A stretch of DNA of 40,944 nt from Oscillospiraceae bacterium (GTDB taxonomy: Bacteria > Bacillota > Clostridia > Oscillospirales > Acutalibacteraceae), in assembly GCA_015065785.1 (NCBI GenBank), contig SVPR01000020.1, positions 1-40,944 on the forward strand. The letters are read 5' to 3'. The stretch's first letter is position 1. Each line of letters begins with the position of its first letter. Shown piece by piece: positions 1 to 8,479 of this stretch. The notes under the pieces were generated by a model that was given only the letters and a program-made list of their open reading frames with translations, ran no database searches and had not been told where the DNA came from. Position numbers and translations under genes: made by a program.

Positions 1-307
1 AAAAGTTAAAAATGAAAAATTAAAAATTTCGGAACTGCGTTGGCAATTATAATTAAATAACAAAAAGTTAAGTTCTATCATTTAAAGTTTTTTGTAAACC
101 CCAAATGATAGAACTTTTTCTGTTCACCGATTCCTATTTCCTGTTTCCTGACCACTGGTATAAATGATAGAACTTGTTGTTTTTATTGAATAATAATTAT
201 AATTAAGTCCGCAGGACTTCCTTAATTCAGCACTCAGCACTCAGCATTCAGCACTTTTCTGTTTCCTGCTTTCTGCTTTCTGTTTCCTTAAATTATTTTG
301 TAATAAT
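1..307. repeat. Intergenic region with period-7 tandem repeats and a mini-hairpin
   Basis: No gene is visible here. Positions 1-28 are four heptamers of the AAAAATT type. Positions 131-151 are three TTCCTRW-like heptamers. Positions 205-219 form a hairpin (AAGTCC, loop GCA, GGACTT), followed by CCTTAATT at 220-227. Next come four YTCAGCA heptamers at 226-253 and five TTYCTGY-like heptamers at 256-290. The order hairpin, CCTTAATT, heptamers recurs at 21442-21491 and 22271-22319 with different heptamer sequences, so this looks like one copy of a dispersed intergenic element. Function is unknown. Confidence 0.7.
70..175. repeat. 14-bp inverted repeat with a third direct copy
   Basis: AAGTTCTATCATTT at 70-83 is perfectly inverted as AAATGATAGAACTT at 103-116, with a 19-nt loop and TTTT after the second arm. 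The second-arm sequence occurs again at 162-175 in the same orientation. The first two arms could form a terminator for a gene upstream of the window. The third copy is not explained by that and may be a remnant of a duplicated element. Confidence 0.6.
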
Positions 308-309
308 CA

Positions 310-338
310 TTGAAAAATATAATATTTTATGCTACAAT
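310..338 (+). promoter_or_regulatory. Promoter of the GH109/kinase/GH4 operon
   Basis: TTGAAA (310-315), a 17-nt spacer and TACAAT (333-338), with TG one base before the -10 box (extended -10). It lies 29 nt before the ATG at 368 and fits a sigma-A promoter. Confidence 0.65.
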
Positions 339-367
339 AAATCCAAATGTGTTAGTAGGTGATTTTT

Positions 368-1630
368 ATGGCAAACAAAGTACAAAGAATTGGTTTTATT
401 GGTATCAGCGGCAGAGGCTCAAGCATGCTCGACTTACTTCTTCAGGTTGAGGGAGTAGTAGTTCCTGCTGTTTGTGACCTTATCGTTGAGAGAGCAGAAA
501 AGGGTATTGAAATTGTTGAAAACAGAAACAATAAAGAGTATCCTGTAACTGCTTACCTTGATTATAAAGAAATGTTCCAGAATGAAGAGCTTGACGCAGT
601 TTTAATTGCAACAACCTGGATTACACACTCACGCATTGCAGTTGATGCAATGAAAGCAGGTCTTCATGTTGCTATGGAGGTTGGCGGTGCGGCGTCAATT
701 GAAGAGTGCTGGCAGTTAGTCAGAACAAGTGAAGAAACAGGCAAAATTTGTATGCTTCTTGAAAACTGCTGTTATGACAGAAACGAAATGGCTGTTTTCA
801 ATATGGTAAGTAAAGGTCTTTTAGGCGAAATTATTCACCTTGAGGGTGGCTACCGTCACGATTTAAGAGATGAAATCGTTTTAGGCAGAGAAAATATCCA
901 CGGCAGACTCTTTAACTTTATGATGCGTAACGGTGAGCTTTATCCTACTCACCAATTAGGCCCAATCGCAAAGCTCATCGGTATTAACCGTGGTAACCGC
1001 TTTGTTTCGCTTTCATCTGTTTCAAGCAAATCAAAGGGTCTTAATGTGTGGATTAAAGAAAATAAGGGCGAAGATTACGACCTTTATGGCACAGACTTTA
1101 ACTGCGGTGATGTTACAACAACAATCATCAAATGTGCTAACGGTGAAACAATCACATTAAATCACGACTGTTGCTTACCAAGACCATATTCAAGAGATTA
1201 TATGGTACAGGGTACAAAGGGTATCTATGAAGAAGCACCAGACGGTTACGGCAGAATTTACATAGAAGGTCAATCAGAAAAGCAACACGAGTGGGATAGC
1301 TTTAAAACCTGGAGAGAAAAATATGAGCATCCTCTCTGGCAGGCTTATGAAAATGACGGTATTAAAGCAGGTCACGGCGGTATGGACTTCTTAGTTCTTT
1401 CAGCTTATGTTGATAGCTTAAATCACGGCAGTTCACCTATTGATGTTTATGACACTGCTGCCTGGATGGCAGTTACTTGCCTTTCTGAGCAATCTGTTGC
1501 GTTAGGTGGTGCACCTGTTGCATTCCCTGACTTTACAAATGGTAAATGGATTGACAGAGAGCCATACAGAAAAGGTACATATTGCTTAAACGAAGTTTGT
1601 GAAGTAAGTGAAGAGCATAAGGAGAAATAA
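368..1630 (+). CDS. Gfo/Idh/MocA-fold glycosidase, GH109-like (alpha-N-acetylgalactosaminidase type)
   Basis: Probable NAD-dependent glycosidase of 420 aa. An N-terminal Rossmann fold (IGFIGISGRG, residues about 8-17) belongs to the Gfo/Idh/MocA superfamily. The dehydrogenase EKP signature is replaced by EVGGA (about residue 103). The downstream motifs PTHQLGP (about 195) and GHGGMDF (about 336) are those I associate with GH109. GH109 enzymes use bound NAD+ in a transient oxidation mechanism to cleave alpha-GalNAc. No signal or Tat peptide is seen, so it is probably cytoplasmic. The start is the ATG at 368, because AGGTGAT lies just upstream; a GTG at 359 is in frame but overlaps that ribosome site. 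It is the first gene of an operon with a sugar kinase and a GH4 enzyme. Substrate is inferred; other GH109-like activities are possible. Confidence 0.8.
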   Translation: MANKVQRIGFIGISGRGSSMLDLLLQVEGVVVPAVCDLIVERAEKGIEIVENRNNKEYPVTAYLDYKEMFQNEELDAVLIATTWITHSRIAVDAMKAGLHVAMEVGGAASIEECWQLVRTSEETGKICMLLENCCYDRNEMAVFNMVSKGLLGEIIHLEGGYRHDLRDEIVLGRENIHGRLFNFMMRNGELYPTHQLGPIAKLIGINRGNRFVSLSSVSSKSKGLNVWIKENKGEDYDLYGTDFNCGDVTTTIIKCANGETITLNHDCCLPRPYSRDYMVQGTKGIYEEAPDGYGRIYIEGQSEKQHEWDSFKTWREKYEHPLWQAYENDGIKAGHGGMDFLVLSAYVDSLNHGSSPIDVYDTAAWMAVTCLSEQSVALGGAPVAFPDFTNGKWIDREPYRKGTYCLNEVCEVSEEHKEK

Positions 1631-1632
1631 TT

Positions 1633-2568
1633 ATGAAATTTTATATTGGTGTTGACGGTGGCGGAACAAAAACCGCATTTGCACTTTTTGATGAAAATAA
1701 AAATATGTTAGAGCTTCACGAGGGTCCTGCTTCTAACCACGAGAATATGGAAGGCTCATTCCCACAGGCTGCTGATATTATTACTGCCGGTGTTGACGAG
1801 CTTCTTAAAAAGACAGGTAAAACCCGTGATGATATTACTGAAATGCTTATGGGTCTTGCAGGTATTGACCACCCATATCAGCACGATGCAATGTGCGAGG
1901 AATTAACAAAACGCGGTCTTAAAAATTTCAGAATTTATAATGACGGCTTCATTGTTATAAAAGCAGGTGGCAAGGCTGGTGCCGGTATTGGCTACAACTG
2001 CGGTACAGGCACTTGCTGTAACTCAATTGATAGTCGCGGTGAAATGCTCCAGATTGGTGGCTTTGACCGTCTTTCAGGCGATAAGGGTAACGGTCACTGG
2101 GTTGCAAATGAAACATTCAGAATTGTTTATGACGATGTTTGCTTAGGTAAGCGAGAAAGCAAAATTACAAAAATGCTTACTGAAAAGCTTGGCATTAAAG
2201 ACAGAGAAACTTTACTTGATTCAATTCAGATTATTGAAGACGAAGAAAAGAGCGAAGCATTTATTCGTGTTCTTATTGGTAGCTTCTTTGAGGCTGCAAA
2301 CCAAGGTGATGAAGCAGCACTTGAGGTTATTGAAGAAATGGCACAGCGTGGTGCAGACTTCATTGCCGGTCACATTAAAAAGATGCAGTTCGACGAAGAA
2401 ACAGTAAATGTTGTTCTTTCAGGCTCAATGCACACTAAGCTCCCATCTGACATTTACATTAACAGAATGGGCGAATTACTTCTTGAAAAAACAGATAAAA
2501 AATATAATTTTATTAAGCTTTCAGCAGCACCTGTAACAGGTTGCATTAACTGGATGTTAGAAGACTGA
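1633..2568 (+). CDS. BadF/BadG/BcrA/BcrD-family sugar kinase (N-acetylglucosamine kinase-like)
   Basis: ASKHA-fold kinase of 311 aa, close to the usual length of NagK-like N-acetylhexosamine kinases. The phosphate-1 loop GVDGGGTKTAF is at residues 6-16 and a second glycine-rich loop (GYNCGTGTC) is near 118-126. GGFDRLSGDKGNGHW near 138-152 is the conserved BadF/NagK segment. By family it would phosphorylate an amino sugar with ATP in the cytoplasm. It begins 2 nt after the preceding stop with AAGGAG as ribosome site, so the genes are co-transcribed. Between two glycosidases, its likely job is to phosphorylate a released or imported N-acetylhexosamine. The exact sugar cannot be read from sequence. 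Confidence 0.8.
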   Translation: MKFYIGVDGGGTKTAFALFDENKNMLELHEGPASNHENMEGSFPQAADIITAGVDELLKKTGKTRDDITEMLMGLAGIDHPYQHDAMCEELTKRGLKNFRIYNDGFIVIKAGGKAGAGIGYNCGTGTCCNSIDSRGEMLQIGGFDRLSGDKGNGHWVANETFRIVYDDVCLGKRESKITKMLTEKLGIKDRETLLDSIQIIEDEEKSEAFIRVLIGSFFEAANQGDEAALEVIEEMAQRGADFIAGHIKKMQFDEETVNVVLSGSMHTKLPSDIYINRMGELLLEKTDKKYNFIKLSAAPVTGCINWMLED

Positions 2569-2604
2569 TTTTGAATTAAAATTACTTTTAAAGGACTGAT
2601 ATAA

Positions 2605-3888
2605 ATGAAAGAAATCAATGTTACAGTTATCGGTTCAGGTAGTACATATTGCCCTGAGCTTATCTATGGCTTTATTGAAGCAAAGGATTCATTAAAGCTT
2701 AAAAGAGTTGCTTTTATGGATATTGATGAAAGAAAAAGAGAAATCGTAGGCTCTCTTTGTGTTCGTATGCTTAAAAGTGCAGGAATTGACTGCGAGGTTG
2801 TAATGACAGATGACCTTGATTTAGCTTTACAGGGTGCAGATTTCGTTGTTACTCAGATTCGTGTTGGTAAGCTTCCTTGCCGTCATATTGATGAGTCAAT
2901 CCCGCTTAAGCACGACCTTATCGGTCAGGAAACAACAGGTATCGGCGGTTTCTTCAAAGCACTCAGAACTATTCCTGTTATGGCTCACATTGCAGAAAGA
3001 ATTGAAGCAATTTGCCCGAATGCTTGGCTTATTAACTTCACTAACCCATCAGGTATTATTTCTGAATTCCTTATTAACCACACAAATGTAAAAACAATGG
3101 GTCTTTGCAATGTTCCGATTGCTATGATTGATGATGTTAAAGCGGCAGTTGGTGAGGATGCAAAAATTACATATTTAGGTCTTAACCACTTAAGCTGGAT
3201 TACTTCTGTTAAAGTGAATGGTGTTGAAAACATCGACAAAATCTTTGACGATGATTTTGCACCAACAGTTATGAAAAATATTCACGATGATGGCTTCGAT
3301 ATGGAATGTCTTAACGCTTGTAAGGGCTTCCCGTCATCATATCTTCAATATTACTACAGCCGTCAGGCAAAATTACAGCACTTAAAGGCTGGCTCAAAAA
3401 GCAGAGCACAAGTTTGTATGGAAATTGAAGAACAGCTTCTCGAATTATACAGCGATAACGAGCTTGTAATTAAACCTGCACTTCTTGAAGAACGCGGTGG
3501 CTACAAATATTCACTTGCAGCAGTTTCACTTATTGATGCTATTGCAAATGACAAGCAAGAGGTTCATGTTGTTAATATCAAAAACAACGGTACTCTTAAA
3601 TTTATGGACGATGACGATATTGTTGAAATTGCAGCAGTTATTGGTGCAGATGGTGCAAAACCGGTAGAAATTGAAGAATTCAATAACCGTCACATTATAA
3701 GCTTAATGAGAACAGTTAAATCTTATGAGAAATACACAGTTGAGGCAGCAATGAAAGGCTCTGACGAGGATGCTCTCAATGCACTTATGCTTCACCCACT
3801 TTGCGGTGACTTTGCTCAGGCAAAGGCTTGCTATGAAGAAATGAAAGCGGCTCATAAGGCATATCTTCCACAATTCTTTAAAGACTGA
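2605..3888 (+). CDS. Glycoside hydrolase family 4 (6-phospho-alpha/beta-glycosidase type)
   Basis: 427 aa, normal GH4 length. It has an N-terminal NAD-binding segment (VTVIGSGSTYCPEL, residues about 6-19), GQETTG near 107 and FTNPSG near 145. CNVP near 168 supplies the metal-ligand cysteine and GLNHLSW near 191 supplies the metal-ligand histidine. GH4 enzymes use NAD+ and a divalent metal (often Mn2+) for redox-assisted cleavage, usually of 6-phosphorylated glycosides in the cytoplasm. Being third in an operon after a sugar kinase agrees with a phosphorylated substrate. Family assignment is firm; anomeric preference is not determined. Confidence 0.88.
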   Translation: MKEINVTVIGSGSTYCPELIYGFIEAKDSLKLKRVAFMDIDERKREIVGSLCVRMLKSAGIDCEVVMTDDLDLALQGADFVVTQIRVGKLPCRHIDESIPLKHDLIGQETTGIGGFFKALRTIPVMAHIAERIEAICPNAWLINFTNPSGIISEFLINHTNVKTMGLCNVPIAMIDDVKAAVGEDAKITYLGLNHLSWITSVKVNGVENIDKIFDDDFAPTVMKNIHDDGFDMECLNACKGFPSSYLQYYYSRQAKLQHLKAGSKSRAQVCMEIEEQLLELYSDNELVIKPALLEERGGYKYSLAAVSLIDAIANDKQEVHVVNIKNNGTLKFMDDDDIVEIAAVIGADGAKPVEIEEFNNRHIISLMRTVKSYEKYTVEAAMKGSDEDALNALMLHPLCGDFAQAKACYEEMKAAHKAYLPQFFKD

Positions 3889-3903
3889 TAAACGGAGAAT
3901 ATT

Positions 3904-4521
3904 ATGGCAGAAAATAAAAAGAAAAAATCAAATGTAGCGGACGCTGCTTTTAAAAAAAAGGTAACAATAATAAACGGTTGCATTCTTTTAGCGTTTATTA
4001 TTGCACTTGTTTCATTTTTGATTTATACAGTTGCAAATGAAGAAACCTACCAGGAACGCTTTGAAGCTCAGGTTGAGTCGGCAAAGCAGGCGGCAAAGGT
4101 TACTGATAGTGACAAAAGTGTAATTGATATTGATGTTACTGACGAAATGTTTGTCGATTGGCTTGTTGAAATTGATGAATCATATCATCATCACAGCCAC
4201 GGTGACGAAGATGCCGAAGAGCGTAGCGAAAACGCAGAAACAGCTTGTTTTGAGGGTAACACAATTCATTTGCAGGGCGTTTTTGAGATTGTTCCGACAG
4301 GTCAGACGACTGAAGAATATTGGGTTTACCGCAAATACATAGATGTAGAGGGCGGCGAAAACAAAGTGCCTATTGAGGTGCAGTTTGAGGGCGAAATACC
4401 CGAAAACGGTGCCTGGGTAGATGTTGTTGGTATAATAGGCTCTGATAACGGACTTTCTTGCATAAAAGATGCAAAAATTACTGTTTTAGACAGTGAAGAA
4501 ATGCGTGAATTTGTAAAGTGA
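3904..4521 (+). CDS. Single-pass membrane protein with a DUF1980/TIGR03943-like C-terminal domain
   Basis: 205 aa. A Lys-rich N-terminus is followed by one hydrophobic segment (about residues 20-42), then an acidic extracytoplasmic part. A His/Asp-rich patch (YHHHSHGDED) lies near residues 97-106. The C-terminal 90 residues contain GVFEIVPTG and GAWVDVVGIIG. By eye these resemble the C-terminal domain of TIGR03943/YcgQ-like proteins, but without its cysteines; this match is tentative. It starts 15 nt after the GH4 gene with CGGAG as ribosome site and ends before a strong terminator, so it is the last gene of the sugar operon. Function unknown; the His patch could bind metal. Confidence 0.6.
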   Translation: MAENKKKKSNVADAAFKKKVTIINGCILLAFIIALVSFLIYTVANEETYQERFEAQVESAKQAAKVTDSDKSVIDIDVTDEMFVDWLVEIDESYHHHSHGDEDAEERSENAETACFEGNTIHLQGVFEIVPTGQTTEEYWVYRKYIDVEGGENKVPIEVQFEGEIPENGAWVDVVGIIGSDNGLSCIKDAKITVLDSEEMREFVK

Positions 4522-4534
4522 TTTTTTATAAAAA

Positions 4535-4569
4535 GGTGTATGAAATAACAATTTTCATACACCTTTTTT
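4535..4569 (+). terminator. Rho-independent terminator of the sugar operon
   Basis: An 11-bp perfect stem (GGTGTATGAAA at 4535-4545, TTTCATACACC at 4553-4563) is followed by TTTTTT, 13 nt after the stop codon of the membrane-protein gene. Confidence 0.9.
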
Positions 4570-4580
4570 CTTTAGTTTTT

Positions 4581-4609
4581 TTGTTTTCGTAGAATAATAT
4601 TATTATAGA
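4581..4609 (+). promoter_or_regulatory. Probable promoter of the glycerophosphotransferase-SGNH gene
   Basis: TTGTTT (4581-4586), a 17-nt spacer and TATAGA (4604-4609), about 28 nt before the TTG start at 4637. The match to consensus is moderate. Confidence 0.45.
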
Positions 4610-4636
4610 CTACTTTTATATTCTGAGGTGTTAATT

Positions 4637-7291
4637 TTGAGATTTTCTGTTTATAAATCAATGCTCGATATGTGCAATACATTAAAAGAAGCAGTTTCTT
4701 ATATGTATGAAAATAATAGTACCGATTTAGTCACTGGTTGCCTTGATATGCTTGTGTCAATCAGCTCTACAATATCTGAATATAATATAACTGATATTGA
4801 ATCAATACTCGTTCTTTCAGATGAACTTAATTCTCAAAATCTGAACTTACCTGAAATATATAATAAAATTGCTGATTTGGAAAATGAAATAAAAGCGAAG
4901 GCAAAATATAAATTACATATACTTTTTGTAGCAGAGCTTGCCGGTAAATGGGATTCTATGGCAAGTGTTTATGAGGCTATGAAAAAGCGCGATGATTGCG
5001 AGGTTGAAGTCGTAATACAACCTATTTTCAGAGCAGTAAAAATGCCTGATGGCAGTGTTAAGAGTGATGTTATTTTAAACGATTACTTAACACCTATGGG
5101 TATTTCTAATATTCCGTATGACCAGTATGATTTTTCTCAGAAGTTGCCTGATATTACATTCTTCAGTCAGCCTTACGAAAGTTGTACAATAGAAAAATTC
5201 TGGCCTGAAAATATGGCACAATTTACAAGAGTTGTTTATTTGCCGTATTACACTGCGAGAACGGTTAATAAAAACCTCAGTAGTGCTACATATCACTCTT
5301 TTTTTAAATCAAATACAGAAAAATTCTCGTGGAAAATAGCGGCGCAATCTGCGAAAATGCAGATGCATTATAAAAATATAGGTTCCCAAAAAGGTGAAAA
5401 TGTTATAGTTACAGGTTTGCCTAAATGGGATTCCCCGTTGCATATTGTAAAAGAAAACACACCTTGTCCTGAAGATTGGAAATCAAAAATAGAGGGTAGA
5501 AAAGTTTTCCTCTGGAATACGCACTTTAATCTGGAATTGGATGTAAAATTATATGTTGAAAGATGCAATGAAATTATTTCTATATTCAAAAAGAATAAAA
5601 AAATTGCACTTATATGGCGTCCGCATCCGATGACCGAAACCATTGTTAAATTATATCACCCTGAATTTAAAAAGGATTTTGAAGCTTTGAAAAATTCTGT
5701 GATTAATGCAGAAAATATGATGATGGATACAAATCCGACTTATGATGCAGGTTTTGTTTATTCAGATGCTTTGATTTCTAACTACAGTTCTTTAGCTGAC
5801 CAGTATATTTTGTTAGATAAACCGGTTTTAATAACTACTTTTCAACCAATTGCAGAAGCTCGTGAATATTACGCAACAACTGATGGGCTGTACGATATGG
5901 GGTTGTTACCTCTTGCTTACGCAAAGAACGATAAAAAAGACTTTATTGATAAAATAGCAAACGGTATTGATGAATGGGCTGCTAAGAGAAAAGAGTTTTT
6001 AAATGAGTACTTCGCTCTGGCGGATGGTAATTGTGGTGAAAGAGTTGCGAAGAAAATTTTAGATGACTTTAGAGAAGAAAATGAAGATAAAGAGATTGAA
6101 ATAAACCCTGCAAAAACAGTGTTGATTGTTGGTAATATTAAAGACAGTGAACTTTGTGTTAAACAGTTACAGAAAAATGGTGTTGCCGTTACTTTTGCAA
6201 AAGAATTTTTATATAGTGAAGAATGTCAGTACGAAACTGTGTCACTTTTTAGCGTTACAGAAAATCAGTTTGATTTATTTGTAGTAACCGACAGAAGTTC
6301 AAATCTCGTAATAGATATGCTTAAAACCGAGATAGGTATTAAAAATGAAAAAATAATATCTTTCTGGCAGCTTTACAAAGCATCTTTGCCGACAAGAGTT
6401 TGTGACAGAATTATGCTCAACCCGTCTCACAGTACTTATGATGGTGTAATTTTGGGGTTTAGCAATGTAGAGGTTGGTATAATTCCATCGCAGTTGAAAG
6501 CGGATTTCTGCAATCTCGCTATTTCTTCACAGGATATTTTTTATAATCTTAAAACGCTTGAATATTGTTATGAAAACTATTACGAGAAACTCAAAAATTT
6601 AAAATATGCAATAGTTGATTTACATGACTATAACTATTTTAATTTTGACACCTCAAAGTCTGTGTCGGCAGTTAAATATTTGGGCTTTGGCGGATATGAT
6701 CTCGACGAGCATAATTTTGCAAAGAATAAAAATTATGATGGTGAATATTCAGCGTATGTTGAAAGAATTGAAAATTTAAAATTTGATGGTTTAAATGAAG
6801 TTAATGTTGCTCAATGGTCGGTGAATTTCCCTGATGTTCACGAGCTTGACAATTTTGCAGGCTTTTGCTCAATGTTTGGTGATTTGAGTATAAGAAAGAG
6901 CATTGTTACTGACCAGCATATTGAAAGTTATGGCTATGACAGAGCAAGTGCGGTTAAAGTTTTTGAAGAAACCGTCAAAGAAAATGTGGGCTATTTAGAG
7001 AACCTGTTACAGTTATTATTAAAAATCAATCCTGAAATGAAGATTTACTTAACTGTTTTACCAAAATTTGTAGAGGTTGAAACGCGTGACGCCCAGCATA
7101 TATTAAAGCATAAAAATTTGTTCTATGAGATAATTGAAAAGCTTGGTCAGAAATTTGATTTTGAATTTTTAGATTTCAAAAAGATTTCTGATATAATGTA
7201 TAACAGAAATTATTTCTTTGATGCAAATCATCTTAATTACTATGGGGCTATGCGGTTAACCGAAGAATTAAATAATATAATATTTAATTAA
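4637..7291 (+). CDS. CDP-glycerol-type glycerophosphotransferase fused to a C-terminal SGNH-like domain
   Basis: About 884 aa. After a helical N-terminus, residues about 90-490 look like the TagB/TagF glycerophosphotransferase fold. Support comes from IWRPHPM and SDALISNYSSLADQYILLDK, the family's nucleotide and acceptor signatures. A second segment from about residue 490 begins with TVLIVGNIKDSE. It then shows GVILGFSNVEVGI (about 603), a Ser-containing block like SGNH block I, and near the C-terminus FFDANHLNYYGA (about 862), the Asp-His block of SGNH hydrolases and acyltransferases. No signal peptide is seen. The start chosen is TTG 4637, because GAGGTG lies 6 nt upstream; a GTG at 4628 is in frame. 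It faces the convergent polymer genes. Inferred role: polymerising or attaching phosphodiester-linked alditol units, with the SGNH part possibly handling an acyl substituent. Confidence 0.75.
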   Translation: MRFSVYKSMLDMCNTLKEAVSYMYENNSTDLVTGCLDMLVSISSTISEYNITDIESILVLSDELNSQNLNLPEIYNKIADLENEIKAKAKYKLHILFVAELAGKWDSMASVYEAMKKRDDCEVEVVIQPIFRAVKMPDGSVKSDVILNDYLTPMGISNIPYDQYDFSQKLPDITFFSQPYESCTIEKFWPENMAQFTRVVYLPYYTARTVNKNLSSATYHSFFKSNTEKFSWKIAAQSAKMQMHYKNIGSQKGENVIVTGLPKWDSPLHIVKENTPCPEDWKSKIEGRKVFLWNTHFNLELDVKLYVERCNEIISIFKKNKKIALIWRPHPMTETIVKLYHPEFKKDFEALKNSVINAENMMMDTNPTYDAGFVYSDALISNYSSLADQYILLDKPVLITTFQPIAEAREYYATTDGLYDMGLLPLAYAKNDKKDFIDKIANGIDEWAAKRKEFLNEYFALADGNCGERVAKKILDDFREENEDKEIEINPAKTVLIVGNIKDSELCVKQLQKNGVAVTFAKEFLYSEECQYETVSLFSVTENQFDLFVVTDRSSNLVIDMLKTEIGIKNEKIISFWQLYKASLPTRVCDRIMLNPSHSTYDGVILGFSNVEVGIIPSQLKADFCNLAISSQDIFYNLKTLEYCYENYYEKLKNLKYAIVDLHDYNYFNFDTSKSVSAVKYLGFGGYDLDEHNFAKNKNYDGEYSAYVERIENLKFDGLNEVNVAQWSVNFPDVHELDNFAGFCSMFGDLSIRKSIVTDQHIESYGYDRASAVKVFEETVKENVGYLENLLQLLLKINPEMKIYLTVLPKFVEVETRDAQHILKHKNLFYEIIEKLGQKFDFEFLDFKKISDIMYNRNYFFDANHLNYYGAMRLTEELNNIIFN

Positions 7292-7318
7292 GTTGTAAAA
7301 TTGAATGAATTTTATTAT

Positions 7319-7357
7319 AAAAATAAAGCAACCACTTATTGAGGTTGCTTTATTTTT
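7319..7357. terminator. Bidirectional terminator between convergent genes
   Basis: AAATAAAGCAACC (7321-7333) and its complement GGTTGCTTTATTT (7343-7355) form a 13-bp stem with T or A runs on both sides. It serves the gene ending at 7291 and the minus-strand gene ending at 7356. Confidence 0.88.
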
Positions 7358-8474
7358 ATACCATGTTGTATCTTATAAGTCCGTTTCCTTCGGTAAACCG
7401 GAAGTTTTTTATGTTTTCTTCTCTTATTTTATGAATGTTTTCCGGAAGCCATGTACCAGTGTGAAGATGAGCAAAATATGTTTTTTCTGTCACTCGCATT
7501 AGACATACTGAAGTGCAGGTTGCCTGTAATATCATGGGATATATATTCATACCACAAACATTTTGTAATGTGTCATTTAATTTATAGTCATATTTTTTTA
7601 GTACGGCATAAGTGTGCATCATACACGATGTATCATCAACAGTACCATCTGCTTTGAAAAAAGAAATGTTGTCATAATAGTCACGCATTTCTTTTATTAC
7701 TTCGCAACCCGGTCTGGCACCAAGTCCTGCACCTGCAGCCATCATCAATGTACAGTCGAAAGTGCTAAAACAATCCTGATATAATAAATCATCAGGCCTT
7801 TTTATCATATCTACATCGGTATCTAAATAAATTCCACCGTGGTTATAAATAATATCAAGTCTTGCGTAATCTGGGACAAAACCCCAAATTCCTTTTTCAT
7901 AGGCTTGTTTCATATATTCATTTTTTGTAACATCATAATTACTTTCATTCCACTCAATTATTTCATAATCAGGGCAAAGCTTTTTCCATTTTTCAATGTT
8001 GCGTTTAATTAAATCGGGCTTCTCACCTTTACCAAACCAGCAATAGTGTATCTTTTTAGGAATAACAGGCTCGTCATATTGCTTAATTACAGCAGGGTAA
8101 TCTGACACGGTTAATTGTTGTAGTGCTACATCTATTAAAGAAACACAACTAATATTTTTTAATTCTTCATATTCCTCTAATTGTTTTGTAACCTTTATAA
8201 AGTCAAGACAGGTGATTACTATTACAAAATTTTCATTTATAATATTTAATGCTTCGTCAATAGAAAACACTGGAATAGAAAAACCTTCATATTCAAAAGT
8301 TTTACCCCATTTTTCAGGGCTATTATCAATAAAACCAACTAAATCATTAAGCTTTTCATAGTTGTGCATAATGTCAAGCATTCTTCTACCATGCTTACCT
8401 GCACCAAAGCATATAATTTTTTTGTCATTTATGTAATTTTGAAATTCTTTTACATTTAACGATAATTTTTTCAT
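7356..8474 (-). CDS. Rossmann-type domain fused to a DXD sugar glycosyltransferase (GT32-like)
   Basis: 372 aa. The N-terminal 130 residues carry a nucleotide-binding-like segment (IICFGAGKHGRRM, about 20-32) as in WbmP/SDR-like regions of polysaccharide enzymes. The rest begins with PKKIHYCWFG and contains DYARLDIIYNHGGIYLDTDV (about 202-221). That is the substrate-binding and DXD region of the Gly_transf_sug (OCH1/capsular) family, which uses a nucleotide sugar and Mn2+. The ATG at 8474 is preferred, since GAGAG lies 9 nt upstream and it starts 6 nt after the preceding stop. A GTG at 8504 would overlap the upstream gene. Last gene of the minus-strand polymer operon. Likely adds a sugar to the polymer; sugar unknown. 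Confidence 0.78.
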   Translation of the reverse strand: MKKLSLNVKEFQNYINDKKIICFGAGKHGRRMLDIMHNYEKLNDLVGFIDNSPEKWGKTFEYEGFSIPVFSIDEALNIINENFVIVITCLDFIKVTKQLEEYEELKNISCVSLIDVALQQLTVSDYPAVIKQYDEPVIPKKIHYCWFGKGEKPDLIKRNIEKWKKLCPDYEIIEWNESNYDVTKNEYMKQAYEKGIWGFVPDYARLDIIYNHGGIYLDTDVDMIKRPDDLLYQDCFSTFDCTLMMAAGAGLGARPGCEVIKEMRDYYDNISFFKADGTVDDTSCMMHTYAVLKKYDYKLNDTLQNVCGMNIYPMILQATCTSVCLMRVTEKTYFAHLHTGTWLPENIHKIREENIKNFRFTEGNGLIRYNMV

Positions 8475-8479
8475 GGGTT

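Noticed and set aside
7305-7657. Two small plus-strand open frames
   Set aside because: They are antisense to the DXD glycosyltransferase gene and include the terminator.
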